A DNA stretch of 64,000 bases from Stutzerimonas stutzeri (GCA_019056435.1 CP077641.1:2480001-2544000), one strand, 5' to 3'. Counted from the stretch's first letter, positions 40,455-50,099 are shown. The notes: a model not told the origin generated them from the sequence alone. Program-made: numbers and translations.

Positions 40455-41939
40455 TCAGCTCCGCAGGTCGGACGGCGTCTCTTCGGTCGGCGCTTCGTTG
40501 GGTCGTCCTGCCGTGCCGCCACCGAGCGCGACGTAAAGCTCGATGAGGTTCTGCAGCTGCGCGCGCTGCACCTGGATGAACGCCTGTTCGGCGTCGAACC
40601 GGTTGCGTTCGGCATCCAGCACTTCAAGGTAGTTGACTACCCCTTCGGCGTAGCGTTCCTGCGCGAGGTCGGCGATGCGGCGCAGCGTGGCGAGGTTCTC
40701 GGCTTGCGCCGTGACCTGCTCGGCCAGGTAGCGGCGGCCGGCCAGGGCATCGGCGACTTCGCGAAAGGCGGCCTCGATGGCGCGCTCGTACTCGGCGATC
40801 GCAATATTTTCCCGCGCTTCGGCCACGGTCAGGTTGCCTCGATTACGGCCGAAATCGAACAGCGGCAGGCTGATCGAGGGCCCGATGCTCCAGGTGCGGT
40901 TGTCGGCGCTGATCAGGCCGCTGAGTTCGGACGACGCATAGCCGGCGCTGCCGGTCAGGGTGACCTGCGGAAAGAAGGCGGCCCGGGCGACCCCGATGTT
41001 GGCACGGGCGGCGCGCAGCCGCTCTTCCGCCGCGAGAATGTCGGGGCGCGCCAGCAGCAGCGTCGAGGGCAGGCCCGCCGCCAGCGTGACCGGGTTGGTC
41101 TGCTGGCCGAGCGGCGCAGGCGGTGGCAGCGGAACGGTGGGTTCGCCGCCGATCAGCAGCGTCAGGTAGTTGGCCTGTTGGGCGCGGGTCAGGCGCAGCG
41201 CGGCGAGTTCGGTTCTGGCCTGGGTCAGCAGCGCCTGCGCCTGGTTGTAGTCGAGTGCCGAGGTGATCCCGGCTTGGTAACGGGTTTCGGCGATGCTCAG
41301 GCCATCGCGCCGGCTGCGCAACGTCGCTTCGGCCAGGGCGATGCGTGCATCGGCTTCGCGGACGGCGAGGTAGGTGGCGCTGACATCGGCGATCAATGAC
41401 AACCGAAAGGCGCGCTGGGCCTCGATACTGGCCAGGTATTCGGCACGCGCCGCTTCGCCGAGATTGCGCACACGGCCCCAGAAATCCAGCTCGAAGGCCG
41501 TGACCGCGATGCCGAGTGAATAGCGCTCCACCACGCCACCTCCCGCCGCCGTGGCACCTGCACCGCTCGTTGCACCCGTCGCGCCAGTGGCGCCGCTGGT
41601 GCCGGTCGGAAAGCGGCCGCGGCTGGCGTCGGCGCTCAGGCCGAGGCTGGGGTAGCGATCGGCGTTCTGGATGCGGAACTGTCCGCGCGTTTCCTCGATG
41701 CGTTGCACCGCGACCTGCAAATCGCGGTTGCGCTCGAACGCCGTCTCCAGCAGCGCCTGCAGACGTGAATCGGTAATGAAATCGCGCCAGGGTATGGTCG
41801 CGGCGTCGATACCCGGCATGTCTGGTTCCAGCGCCGCCGGGTAGCGGTTGGCCGTGGGGGAGGCCGGGCGCTCATGGGGCGGTGCCAGCTGGCAGCCGGC
41901 CAGCAGTGCGCACATCAGCAGCAGGAACGGCCTAGGCAT
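40455..41939 (-). CDS. RND efflux outer membrane factor (OprM/NodT family lipoprotein)
   Basis: This 494-residue outer membrane channel is lipidated at Cys in LLAGCQLAPPH. It has the two OEP repeats with long coiled-coil helices (TAFERNRDLQVAVQRIEETR; LTRAQQANYLTLLIGGEP; AEYERAIEAAFREVADALAGRRYLAEQVTAQ). An unusual stretch of Gly, Ala and Thr (GATGATGATSGAGATAAGGG) sits in the first barrel/loop region. It is the last gene of a MFP-RND-OMF operon and starts inside the end of the RND gene by eight bases. Confidence 0.93.
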   Translation of the reverse strand: MPRPFLLLMCALLAGCQLAPPHERPASPTANRYPAALEPDMPGIDAATIPWRDFITDSRLQALLETAFERNRDLQVAVQRIEETRGQFRIQNADRYPSLGLSADASRGRFPTGTSGATGATGATSGAGATAAGGGVVERYSLGIAVTAFELDFWGRVRNLGEAARAEYLASIEAQRAFRLSLIADVSATYLAVREADARIALAEATLRSRRDGLSIAETRYQAGITSALDYNQAQALLTQARTELAALRLTRAQQANYLTLLIGGEPTVPLPPPAPLGQQTNPVTLAAGLPSTLLLARPDILAAEERLRAARANIGVARAAFFPQVTLTGSAGYASSELSGLISADNRTWSIGPSISLPLFDFGRNRGNLTVAEARENIAIAEYERAIEAAFREVADALAGRRYLAEQVTAQAENLATLRRIADLAQERYAEGVVNYLEVLDAERNRFDAEQAFIQVQRAQLQNLIELYVALGGGTAGRPNEAPTEETPSDLRS

Positions 41940-44900
41940 GGCTTGGCTCCCGCGCCGGGGCCTGGTCGTCGCCGCCTTCGTCATGGCGGGTGGGAGGCCG
42001 GCGCTTGCTTACCCAGCGGCGCACGCAGAGGTAGAACAGTGGGATGTAGAACAGGCCGAGCAGCGTGGCGAGGATCATCCCGCCCATCACGCCGGTGCCG
42101 ACCGCGACACGCCCGGCCGCCCCGGCCCCGGTCGACAGTACCAGCGGCAGCATGCCGAGTATGAATGTCAGGGAGGTCATCAGGACCGGGCGGAAGCGCA
42201 GTCGCACCGCGCTCATTACCGCATCGGTCAGCGGCTTGCCCTTGCCTTCCTCCTCGATGGCGAACTCGACGATGAGAATCGCGTTCTTTGCCGAGAGACC
42301 AATGATGGTGACCAGCCCGACGTTGAAATACACGTCCGCCGGCAGGTCTCGCAGCATGGCGAAGAGCACCGCACCCAGCGCGCCGAACGGCACCACCAGA
42401 AGCACCGCGATCGGCACGGACCAGCTCTCGTAGAGCGCGGCGAGCACCATCAGCACCACCAGCAGCGACAGCCCCAGCAGCAGACCTACCTGGCCGGAGG
42501 CCTGCTGCTCCTCGTAGGAGGCGCCCGACCATTCGAAGTCGAAGCCGTCCGGCAACTCCCCGGCGAGCCGTTCCATCTCCGCCATGGCCTCACCCGTGGT
42601 GCGGCCGTCGGCGGCGTTGCCGGCAATCGTCAGCGCCGGGTAGCCGTTGTAGCTCTGCAACTGGGTGGCGCCGCGCGTCCACTCGACCCGCGTGAAGGCG
42701 CCGAACGGCACGTTTTCGCCCTGGTCGTTGAGCACCTTCAGATCGAGTACGTCCTGGGGCGTCATGCGGTACGGGGCATCGGCCTGCAACAGGACCTGCA
42801 GCACCCGCCCGTCGCGGTTGAAGTCATTGGCATAAGCGCTGCCGAAGGCCGTTCCGAGCGTGGCGTTCACGTCGCGGATCGCCAGGCCCAGCGCGCGGGC
42901 CTTGATGCGGTCGATGTCCACCCGCAACCGCGGCGCTTCATCGGCGCCTTCGGGCCGCACGTTGCTCAGCACGTCGCTCTGGCTGGCGGCGCCGAGCAGC
43001 TGGTTGCGCGCCTCGAGCAACGCGTCGTAGCCGCGGCCGCCACGGTCTTCCAGTTTGAAGGTGAAACCACCGGCAACGCCCAGGCCCGGAATCGAGGGTG
43101 GATTGAGCGCGAAGACCCGCGCCTGCTTGATCTGGGAGAACTGGCCCATCGCCTCCTCGACGAGTGCGGGGGCCGTGTTTTCTTCGCCGGGACGGTCCTC
43201 CCACGGCACCATTCGGGCGAAGCTCATGGCGTGAGCCTGGCCCTGGCCGAAGAAACTGAAGCCATAGACCATGATGGCGTCGCGCACCAGCGGGTGGTCG
43301 GCGTAGAACGCCTTCACCTGCTCGACGGCTTCTGCGGTGCGCTCGGCGGTAGCGCCGGGTGGCGCCTGGATGACAGTCATGATCGAGCCCTGATCCTCGT
43401 CCGGGAGAAAGGCACTCGGCATGCGCTGGAACAGGTAGCCGGTCAGGGCCAGCAGGGCGACGAACAAGAGCAGGAACGCCACCGGCCGCCCGAGCAGCCG
43501 GCCGACCAGCCCGTGATACCGCGTGGTGGTGGCGGTCATGAACCGGTTGAACGGCGAAAAGATGCGCTCGCTCCAGCCATGCGCATCCGGCTCGCTGGGC
43601 TTGAGCAACGCAGCGCACAGCGCCGGCGTCAGGACGAGCGCGAGCAGGGTGGAGGTCGCGACCGCAATCGACAGGGTGATCGCGAACTGCCGGTAGATGC
43701 CGCCGGTCGAGCCCGGAAAGAATGCCAGCGGCACGAACACCGCGATCAGCGCCAGCGTGGTGCCGATGATCGCCGCGCTGACCTGACCCATCGCCTTGAC
43801 CGTAGCCTCGTGGGGCGGCAGGCCTTCCTCGTCCATGATCCGCTTGACGTTCTCAACCACCACGATGGCGTCGTCGACGAGCGTGCCGATCGCCAGCACC
43901 ATGCCGAACAGGCTCAACAGGTTGATCGAGAAGCCCAGCAGCCACAGCCCGAGGCAGGTGCCGGCCAGGGTGATGGGAATCACGATGGTCGGGATCACCG
44001 TGGTGCGCCAGTTCTGCAGGAACAGCAACATGACCAGAACCACCAGTACCATCGCCTGTGCCAGCGTCAGCAAGACCTGCTCGATGGACGCCGAGATGAA
44101 CGGCGTCGAGTCGAAGGGCACCGACCAACCGACCCCCTCGGGAAAGCCGCTCTCCAGCTCGCGCATGCGCAGCTTGATGGCGTTGGCGGTGTCCAGCGCA
44201 TTGGCGCCCGGCGCCAGCTGGATCGCCAGACCGGCAGCCGGCTGGCCGTTGAGCTCGCTGCGCGCGGTGTAGTTTTCCGCACCGAGTTCGACCCGCGCGA
44301 CGTCACGCAGGCGCACCGCCGAGCCGTCCGGGTTGGCACGCAGGATGATCGCGGCGAATTCTTCCGGCGACGAGAAGCGGCCTCGCGTTTCCAGCGGCGC
44401 GTTGATCTCGATGCCCTTGGCCAGTGGCAGGTCGCCAATGGCGCCGCCGGCCGACTGGCTGTTCTGCTCCTGCACGGCGGCGAGCACGTCGCTGGCCGCC
44501 ATGCCGAAGCTCGCCAGCCGGTCCGGGTCGAGCCAGATGCGCATCGCATAGGGCGTGTAGAACTCACGAATGTCGCCCACACCGCGCACCCGCCGCAGCT
44601 CGTCGACGATCCGCGTGGTAGCGAAGTGGCCGAGCTCCAGGGTGCCCATGTCCTCGTCATCGGACGTGATCGAGATGATCAGCAGGAAGTCGCGCGAGGC
44701 CTGGAAGACCTGCACACCCTGACGGCGGACCTCCTCGGGCAGGCGCTGCTCGACGCGGCTCAGGCGGTTCTGGACCTCCATCTGCGCGACGTCGATGTCG
44801 GTGCCGGATTCGAAGGTCAGCTCGATCGAGGCGCTCCCGTTCGAGCGGCTCGTCGAGTCCATGTAGAGGAACCCCTCGACGCCGTTGAGCTCCTGTTCGA

Positions 44901-45096
44901 TCACCTGGGTGACGTTGGTCGCGAGAACCGAAGCGTCGGCGCCGGGGTAGGTGACGTTGATGCGCAGCGTAGGCGGCGCGATGGTCGGGTACTGCTCGAT
45001 CGGCAGGCTGCGTAACGCCAGGAGACCACCGAGCAGGATGCCCAGCGCGACGACCCAGGCGAAGACGGGGCGGCGAATGAAGAAGGTCGGGGTCAT
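41932..45096 (-). CDS. RND efflux inner membrane pump (HAE1 family, MexB/AcrB-like)
   Basis: This 1054-residue pump exports drugs or other hydrophobic compounds using the proton gradient. It has twelve predicted membrane helices with two large periplasmic loops. The proton-relay pair is in GTLVDDAIVVVENVKR, the matching Lys in GLSAKNAILIVEFA, and a typical start MTPTFFIRRPVFAWVVALGI. The frame is intact over 3.1 kb. Its ATG overlaps the MFP stop by four bases. The substrate range is unknown. Confidence 0.96.
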   Translation of the reverse strand: MTPTFFIRRPVFAWVVALGILLGGLLALRSLPIEQYPTIAPPTLRINVTYPGADASVLATNVTQVIEQELNGVEGFLYMDSTSRSNGSASIELTFESGTDIDVAQMEVQNRLSRVEQRLPEEVRRQGVQVFQASRDFLLIISITSDDEDMGTLELGHFATTRIVDELRRVRGVGDIREFYTPYAMRIWLDPDRLASFGMAASDVLAAVQEQNSQSAGGAIGDLPLAKGIEINAPLETRGRFSSPEEFAAIILRANPDGSAVRLRDVARVELGAENYTARSELNGQPAAGLAIQLAPGANALDTANAIKLRMRELESGFPEGVGWSVPFDSTPFISASIEQVLLTLAQAMVLVVLVMLLFLQNWRTTVIPTIVIPITLAGTCLGLWLLGFSINLLSLFGMVLAIGTLVDDAIVVVENVKRIMDEEGLPPHEATVKAMGQVSAAIIGTTLALIAVFVPLAFFPGSTGGIYRQFAITLSIAVATSTLLALVLTPALCAALLKPSEPDAHGWSERIFSPFNRFMTATTTRYHGLVGRLLGRPVAFLLLFVALLALTGYLFQRMPSAFLPDEDQGSIMTVIQAPPGATAERTAEAVEQVKAFYADHPLVRDAIMVYGFSFFGQGQAHAMSFARMVPWEDRPGEENTAPALVEEAMGQFSQIKQARVFALNPPSIPGLGVAGGFTFKLEDRGGRGYDALLEARNQLLGAASQSDVLSNVRPEGADEAPRLRVDIDRIKARALGLAIRDVNATLGTAFGSAYANDFNRDGRVLQVLLQADAPYRMTPQDVLDLKVLNDQGENVPFGAFTRVEWTRGATQLQSYNGYPALTIAGNAADGRTTGEAMAEMERLAGELPDGFDFEWSGASYEEQQASGQVGLLLGLSLLVVLMVLAALYESWSVPIAVLLVVPFGALGAVLFAMLRDLPADVYFNVGLVTIIGLSAKNAILIVEFAIEEEGKGKPLTDAVMSAVRLRFRPVLMTSLTFILGMLPLVLSTGAGAAGRVAVGTGVMGGMILATLLGLFYIPLFYLCVRRWVSKRRPPTRHDEGGDDQAPAREPSHA

Positions 45097-46259
45097 CGTG
45101 GGGCCGGCTCGTCTTCGGCGGCCTCAGCAGGCGGCTCCCAAGGCTTCGTCCGGACTGGCTGGCCATCGCGGGCGTTCTGTCCGCCCTCGACGATGATCAC
45201 GTCGCCGTCCTCCAGCCCGGAGCGGATCAGCCATCGGCTGCCCTGCAGCGGCCCGAGCTCGACGGCGCGCGTCGAGACCTGGTCGTCGTCGCCGACCAGC
45301 TTCACGCTGGCGCTGTTGTCCCCCACGATCACGGCGCGCTGGGGGATGGCGATGGCATTGGGCCGCGTGCCGGCATTGATGCGGGCGCGGACGAACTGCC
45401 CGGGCAGCAGGAGATGGTCAGGGTTCGGCACCTCGGCGCGCAGCGCGACGGTGCCAGTGGATTCGTCGATGGTCATGGCCAGGAAATCGATGTAACCGGT
45501 CTGCGGGTACTCGCTGCCATCCTCCAGGAGCAGGCGAACGGGCACCTGGCCGCGTTCGGGCAGCTGCAGGGCACCAGAGGCGACCTGCGCGCGAAGGGCG
45601 AGCAGGTCGGAGCTGGACTGGGCGAAGCTCACCTGGACCGGGTCGAACTGCTCGACAGTCGTCAGCAGTGTGCCCTCGGTGGCAGTGACCAGGGCCCCTT
45701 CGGTCACCTGCGCGCGGCCGGCGCGGCCTTCGATGGGCGACTCGACCCGGGTGTATTCCAGGTTCAGCTCAGCCGACTCGACGCTGGCCTGCGCTTGCGC
45801 GACGTCCGCCTCGGCGGTGCGCAGCTGAGCCACCGCGGTGTCGTATTCCTGCTGGCTGATGGCGCGCTTGGCCACCAAACCCTCGTAGCGCTTGAGATCC
45901 TGCGCGGCATTGCGTGCAGTTACCTGGGCACGTTGCAGCGTGGCCTTGGCCGCGTTGAGGTTGGCTTGCATCTCGCGCGGATCGATCTGGAACAGCGGCG
46001 TGCCGGCCTCGACGTCCGTGCCTTCCTCGTACAGGCGGCGCTGGATGATGCCGTTGACCCGGGCGCGAATCTCGGCGACCCGCACGGCCTGCACCCGGCC
46101 TGGCAGCTCGATGATGTGCTCGACCGGGCCGGGTACCACTCGCATCACCTCCACTTCGGGCGGCGGGGCATCGGTCTGTTCGGGCTGTTCTTCGTTGGAG
46201 CAAGCTACCAATAACAGGGCGGCGGCTGGCAGCAGGCGATGGAGCTGGAAATACCTCAT
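45093..46259 (-). CDS. RND efflux membrane fusion protein (periplasmic adaptor, lipoprotein)
   Basis: This 388-residue adaptor has a lipoprotein signal (LLPAAALLLVACSNE). The lipoyl/barrel-sandwich half reads RVNGIIQRRLYEEGTDVEAGTPLFQID, the alpha-hairpin KATLQRAQVTARNAAQDLKRYEGLVAKRAISQQEYD, and the beta-barrel VTEGALVTATEG and PGQFVRARI. It joins the inner pump to the outer channel. It is the first gene of the operon; the 166-base upstream gap holds two identical palindromes that may be operators. No regulator gene is adjacent. Confidence 0.94.
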   Translation of the reverse strand: MRYFQLHRLLPAAALLLVACSNEEQPEQTDAPPPEVEVMRVVPGPVEHIIELPGRVQAVRVAEIRARVNGIIQRRLYEEGTDVEAGTPLFQIDPREMQANLNAAKATLQRAQVTARNAAQDLKRYEGLVAKRAISQQEYDTAVAQLRTAEADVAQAQASVESAELNLEYTRVESPIEGRAGRAQVTEGALVTATEGTLLTTVEQFDPVQVSFAQSSSDLLALRAQVASGALQLPERGQVPVRLLLEDGSEYPQTGYIDFLAMTIDESTGTVALRAEVPNPDHLLLPGQFVRARINAGTRPNAIAIPQRAVIVGDNSASVKLVGDDDQVSTRAVELGPLQGSRWLIRSGLEDGDVIIVEGGQNARDGQPVRTKPWEPPAEAAEDEPAPR

Positions 46260-46346
46260 CGAAGGTCCTTCGTTGGCGTACGCACCGTCTTCGCTGCGAC
46301 GTGGCGCGCTGACTTACACTCGACCGCCATGCGGCGGGGGCGTTCC

Positions 46347-46384
46347 GCCTGCAGGCGATGCGGTGCCGGCTCAGCCTGCAGGCG
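46347..46384 (-). promoter_or_regulatory. pair of identical palindromes upstream of the efflux operon
   Basis: GCCTGCAGGCG occurs at 46347-46357 and 46374-46384, 27 bases apart, each part of a near-palindrome centred on CTGCAG. They lie about 90-125 bases before the adaptor start, a plausible place for a dimeric repressor. No protein can be assigned. Confidence 0.4.
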
Positions 46385-46425
46385 CAGGGGCCGGATTGGT
46401 AAGTGCATGTTTCCGTCGCGTCTGG

Positions 46426-47713
46426 TCAGGTGTTGTCCGGCCTATGCACGACAAGATGCTGCCGCGCCTGGTCCGGCAGGCCGACACCGGCGGTACGCAG
46501 GGCGGCGACCAGGCTCTTGCGGACTTCCGAGGCGGTGGCGACGAAGTCGGAGCGGCGCGAATCGCACCAGAACTGGACGTCGAACACCAGCTCGCTCTGC
46601 CCCAGGTCGCTCAGCCTGACGGAGCTGGGCGGTTCGGCCAGCACGCCGGGCGTCGCTTGTGCCGCCTCCCGCATGACCGCCGAAATCGCGTCGATGTCGA
46701 TGCCATAGTTCAGTCGGCACACGACCTTGCCCGCCGTACCGGTGCCGCGGTGTTGTTGGTGACCCGCGAAGTGAAGGTTTCGGCGTTGGGCACCAGTACG
46801 CGGCGACCGTCATAGGTGCGGATCTGCGTGGCGCGCAGCTCGATGCGCTCCACGCTGCCCTCGGTCTCGCCGATGATGATCTGATCGCCCAGCTGGAACG
46901 GGCGCAGCGTGAGGATCAACAGCCCGCTGACGAAGTTGGAGAGGATGTCCTTGAGGGCGAACCCCAGGGCCAGGCTGGTCAAGCCCAGCCCCGTGGCCAG
47001 CGTGCTCGGTTCCAGGCCGAAGGCGCTGGCCGCGACGATCAGCCCGAGCAGCCAGACGGTGTAGTAGCTGACCTGACGCACCAGGTTCTCCACGGTCCGG
47101 TCCTTGACCACCCGCGCGAAAATCGCCCGGGTCAGCGCGCGAACGCCGGTGGCGAGCCCCCAGAACAGCAGCAGCACGAGCAAGGCCGCGAGGATGCGCG
47201 GAATGACGCTGATCGCCGACTCGAGCAGGCGCGCAAAGGCGGTCTCGACGCTGGCCTGCACGGAGGTGACGAAGCGGCCGCGATCGGAGTCGCGTCGGTC
47301 CACCGCTGTCGCCAGCGCCTGGTCGATCAGGGTCGCCCAGTCGCGCGCCAGCACGTCCAGCCGTTGGCCGTTGGCTTCGGCATCGGCGGGCGTCACCACT
47401 ACCAACGGGCGCCCGGCCACACTGATCTGGCGTGCCTCGCCGCTCTCGCCGACCGGCTCGATACGCGCCCGGTTGATGCCCTGGGGTGTTTCAGGACCGC
47501 GGCCAGCTGCCGCTCGACCTGCCGGGCACGGGGACGCGCTTCGAGTTCGGCGTTCGGCCCGAGGCGAAACAGCGTGCGACCATCCAGACGTACCGTGGCC
47601 AGGCCCTCCTGAGCCGGGAGCGGGAACGGGGCGAGCAGCAGTGTCAGCGTGATGAACGCCATCAGAAGCGAAAGGCGGGGGTGCAAGCGGAGTGACGTCA
47701 TGGTTCGGCGCAT
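46426..47713 (-). CDS. MscS-family mechanosensitive channel (two frameshifts)
   Basis: This inner membrane channel of about 430 residues has a signal (LLMAFITLTLLLAPFPLPAQ), a periplasmic domain, transmembrane helices (VIPRILAALLVLLLFWGLATG) and the MscS pore and beta domain (GLEPSTLATGLGLTSLALGFALKDILSNFVSGLLIL, then FQLGDQIIIGETEGSVERIELRATQIRTYDGRRVLVPN). One missing C near 47483 and one missing G near 46733 break the frame; AVLKHPQGINRARIEP and RRGKVVCRLNYGI join it. It probably releases solutes in osmotic downshock. Confidence 0.9.
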
Positions 47714-47734
47714 TTGGAGGGGGCCGGAAACGAC

Positions 47735-47759
47735 CAGGCCGCCGGGTTACGGCGGCCTG
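47735..47759 (-). terminator. hairpin after the 28-residue membrane peptide gene
   Basis: CAGGCCGCCG and CGGCGGCCTG pair perfectly around a five-base loop, followed on the minus strand by GTCGTTTCC. It lies between the small gene and the MscS gene. Confidence 0.6.
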
Positions 47760-47827
47760 TCGGTATTCGTGCAACGTGCGGCGGTGTGCGTACCGGGCCG
47801 TGGCTGCGTGCGATCGTCCGGCGTCGG

Positions 47828-47914
47828 TTAGAAGATCAACGCGAACAGACCGATCACGACAAGCAGGCCGATCAGAAAGATGATGCCGATGGTGCTACCC
47901 AGAAACTTCAGCAT
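47828..47914 (-). CDS. 28-residue hydrophobic membrane peptide
   Basis: A tiny frame, too short for most gene finders, has GGAGAAACCTC directly before its ATG and a TAA stop. The peptide is one membrane helix: MLKFLGSTIGIIFLIG, then further Leu, Val, Ile and Phe residues to the end. It sits alone in the gap between the MscS gene and the TauE/SafE gene, with a hairpin downstream. I do not know a named family. The ribosome site, the helix and the isolated position all argue that it is real. Confidence 0.65.
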   Translation of the reverse strand: MLKFLGSTIGIIFLIGLLVVIGLFALIF

Positions 47915-48008
47915 GAGGTTTCTCCTTTGCAGTGGGTTCACTATGTCCGACTGGGGCAGCGCGTGAACGTTCAGAGAAATCGGCCAGCGGCTCTGGGCTT
48001 CGATGGGT

Positions 48009-48743
48009 TTAGATGTACTTCCAGATCAGCTGCAGCCCGGCCAGCAGCACGCCGACCCGGGCGATCCGGTAGAACAGCGCGTGATCGATGCGCTTGTGCA
48101 GCCATAGTCCGGTCCAGACGCCGAAGGGCACGATGGGGGCGAGCGTCAGGCTGAGCAGCAGGTTCTCGCGCGTGAACTGCCCGAGCGCGGCGTAGGGAAC
48201 GAGCTTCAAGGCATTGGTCATGAGGAAGAACAGGTTGATGGTCGCGACGTATCGCAGCTTGTCCAGCTGCTGCGGCAGCAGGTGCATCATGATTGGCGGG
48301 CCGCCTGCGTGCGCGACGAAGCTGGTGAAGCCGGCGATGGACGAGAGCAGCGTGCCGCGCCCGCGTTGCAGGGGGCGCGGCGTGTCGTTGCGCGATACCA
48401 GCCCCAGCAGCACGAACCCGACGGCGATGCTGCCCATCAGCAACCCGATCAGGCGTTCGTCGAGCATGCCGAAGGTCAGCGAGCCCAGGGTGATGCCGAT
48501 CAGCGCGCCCGGCAGCATGACCTTGAGATTGGCCTTGTCCCAGTGCCCGACATAGGCTCGCAGCCCGACCACGTCGGCCAGGCAGAGGATCGGCAACATC
48601 ACCGCCGCGGCCTGTTTCGGTGAAATCGCCAACGCCAGCAAGGGGACAGCGATGCCGCCAAGGGCGCCGCCAAAACCGCCTTTGGAGACGCCGGTGAGAA
48701 AGATCGCGGGCAGCGCGAACAGCAGGAAATCGGTGAATGTCAT
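48009..48743 (-). CDS. TauE/SafE (TSUP) family membrane transporter
   Basis: This 244-residue carrier has about eight membrane helices. The family signature GVSKGGFGGALGGIAVPLLAL is in the first repeat and GFTSFVAHAGGPPIMMHLLP in the second. Family members export sulfite, sulfoacetate or related organosulfur anions, but the substrate here is unknown. No sulfur gene is adjacent. It is divergent from the CAP protein gene. Confidence 0.92.
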   Translation of the reverse strand: MTFTDFLLFALPAIFLTGVSKGGFGGALGGIAVPLLALAISPKQAAAVMLPILCLADVVGLRAYVGHWDKANLKVMLPGALIGITLGSLTFGMLDERLIGLLMGSIAVGFVLLGLVSRNDTPRPLQRGRGTLLSSIAGFTSFVAHAGGPPIMMHLLPQQLDKLRYVATINLFFLMTNALKLVPYAALGQFTRENLLLSLTLAPIVPFGVWTGLWLHKRIDHALFYRIARVGVLLAGLQLIWKYI

Positions 48744-48823
48744 CGGAGGGGTGATCCGCTGGCGAGGAATCGTCGGCCGCTGAACGCGGTCTGCATGGTA
48801 ATCGCAGCCTCACAGGGTGACCC

Positions 48824-49720
48824 ATGACAATCGCCACGGCAATCCAGCAAAGGGGTTCGGGCCGAGCCGCCCGCGCCATCGGCATCTCATTCGGCCTGGC
48901 GTTCGCCATCGCGGCGTCGGCGGCTCCGGCCAGCGCCGCGGAGCCGGAGGGCCTGGTCAGCCTGATCAATGCGTTTCGCGGCCAGGCGCAGGCGTGTGGC
49001 GAGCAGGAGGGCGACGCCGTCGCGCCGCTGGCGCCGAATGCCGCCCTCGACCTCGAGCCCGCAACCAGTGGCGCGCAGCTGCAGCAGCGCTTGCAGGCGT
49101 CCGGCTACCGGCCCGCGAAGCTTCAGGCCATATCGATTTCCGGGCCGACGAGCACTCAGGCCGCAATGAGCGCGTTACGACAGCGTTACTGCGAGCCGCT
49201 GCGCAGCCAGGACTACGCCGAAATCGGCGTCGCGCGGCAGGGCAACACCTGGCAGATCCTGCTCGCCAAGCCGCTGCTGCCGCCGGATCTGGGCGACTGG
49301 CGGGAGGTCGGCCGGTCCATCCTGCAACATGTCAATGCGGCACGGGGCGAACCCCGGCAATGCGGCGACCAGGCGTTCGAAGCCGCTTCGGCGCTGGACT
49401 GGAGCGACACGCTGGCCGAGGCCGCTCTGGCGCACAGCCAGGACATGGCCCGCCGCGATTATTTCAGCCACCGTGCGCCGAATGGCGAGCAGGCCGGCGA
49501 CCGGGCGCGCCAGGCTGGCTATCGCTGGTCACGCGTGGGCGAAAACATCGCCGCCGGTCAGGGATCGGCCGAGCAGGTGGTCGCCGGCTGGCTCGCCAGC
49601 CCGGGCCACTGCGCGAACATCATGAATGAGGCATTCACCGAAATGGGCGCCGCCTATGCGACGAGCGAGGACAGCGCGGCAGGCAGCTACTGGACTCAGG
49701 TGTTCGGCACGCCGCGCTGA
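48824..49720 (+). CDS. secreted CAP/SCP domain protein
   Basis: This 298-residue protein has a signal peptide (GISFGLAFAIAASAAPASAAEP). A first region of about 110 residues has two Cys (AQACGEQ, QRYCEPL). A CAP domain follows with the conserved MARRDYFSHRAPNGEQAGDRARQAGY, RVGENIAAGQGSAEQVVAGWLASPGHCANIMN and EMGAAYA. Bacterial CAP proteins are periplasmic or secreted, with poorly known roles. ATG at 48824 is preceded by a weak site (GGGTGACCC). Confidence 0.9.
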   Translation: MTIATAIQQRGSGRAARAIGISFGLAFAIAASAAPASAAEPEGLVSLINAFRGQAQACGEQEGDAVAPLAPNAALDLEPATSGAQLQQRLQASGYRPAKLQAISISGPTSTQAAMSALRQRYCEPLRSQDYAEIGVARQGNTWQILLAKPLLPPDLGDWREVGRSILQHVNAARGEPRQCGDQAFEAASALDWSDTLAEAALAHSQDMARRDYFSHRAPNGEQAGDRARQAGYRWSRVGENIAAGQGSAEQVVAGWLASPGHCANIMNEAFTEMGAAYATSEDSAAGSYWTQVFGTPR

Positions 49721-49727
49721 CCCGGAT

Positions 49728-50099
49728 TCAGGCGCTGTCGTCCAGCCAAAAGTGCGCGGCGGTGCCCTGGTGTTCCTCGAACGCCCTGACGGTCAACCCG
49801 GGAATCAGCGTGCCTTCGAGCTCGGCGGCCTTGCGCACCCATTCCTTGCCGCACACCACCGCGCAGCGGTCGAAACGACGAATGAGGCGGAACAGCTGCG
49901 GGATGCGTGCCAGCTCCACGCCAACGGCACCCAGGGTGGGCATGTCGAACTCGCCGATGCGCCAGAGCAACTGGCCTGCCGTGATGCCTTCGGATTTGCG
50001 CCAGAGCTCGTCCAGGGCGAAGCGCATGTCGTGGCTGTCGAGCTTGCCGGAAAAGTCGATCTCGAGGCGCTTGTCGCCGATCCGCGTGACGTGAAACAT
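49728..50099 (-). CDS. SpoIIAA-like (STAS-fold) protein
   Basis: This 123-residue protein starts FHVTRIGDKRLEIDFSGKLDSHDMRFALDELWRKSE and has DMPTLGAVGVELARIPQLFRLIRRFDRCAVVC, the pattern of SpoIIAA-like/STAS-fold proteins. These bind lipids or nucleotides in some cases, but the role is unknown. AGGAGG lies six bases before the ATG at 50099, which decides the start. The gene is convergent with the CAP gene. Confidence 0.82.
   Translation of the reverse strand: MFHVTRIGDKRLEIDFSGKLDSHDMRFALDELWRKSEGITAGQLLWRIGEFDMPTLGAVGVELARIPQLFRLIRRFDRCAVVCGKEWVRKAAELEGTLIPGLTVRAFEEHQGTAAHFWLDDSA

Noticed and set aside
41848..45015. A 1055-codon plus-strand frame opposite the RND pump.
   Set aside because: It mirrors the pump gene; the sequence is rich in Arg, His and Gln as expected for antisense of a membrane protein gene and has no signal or domain.
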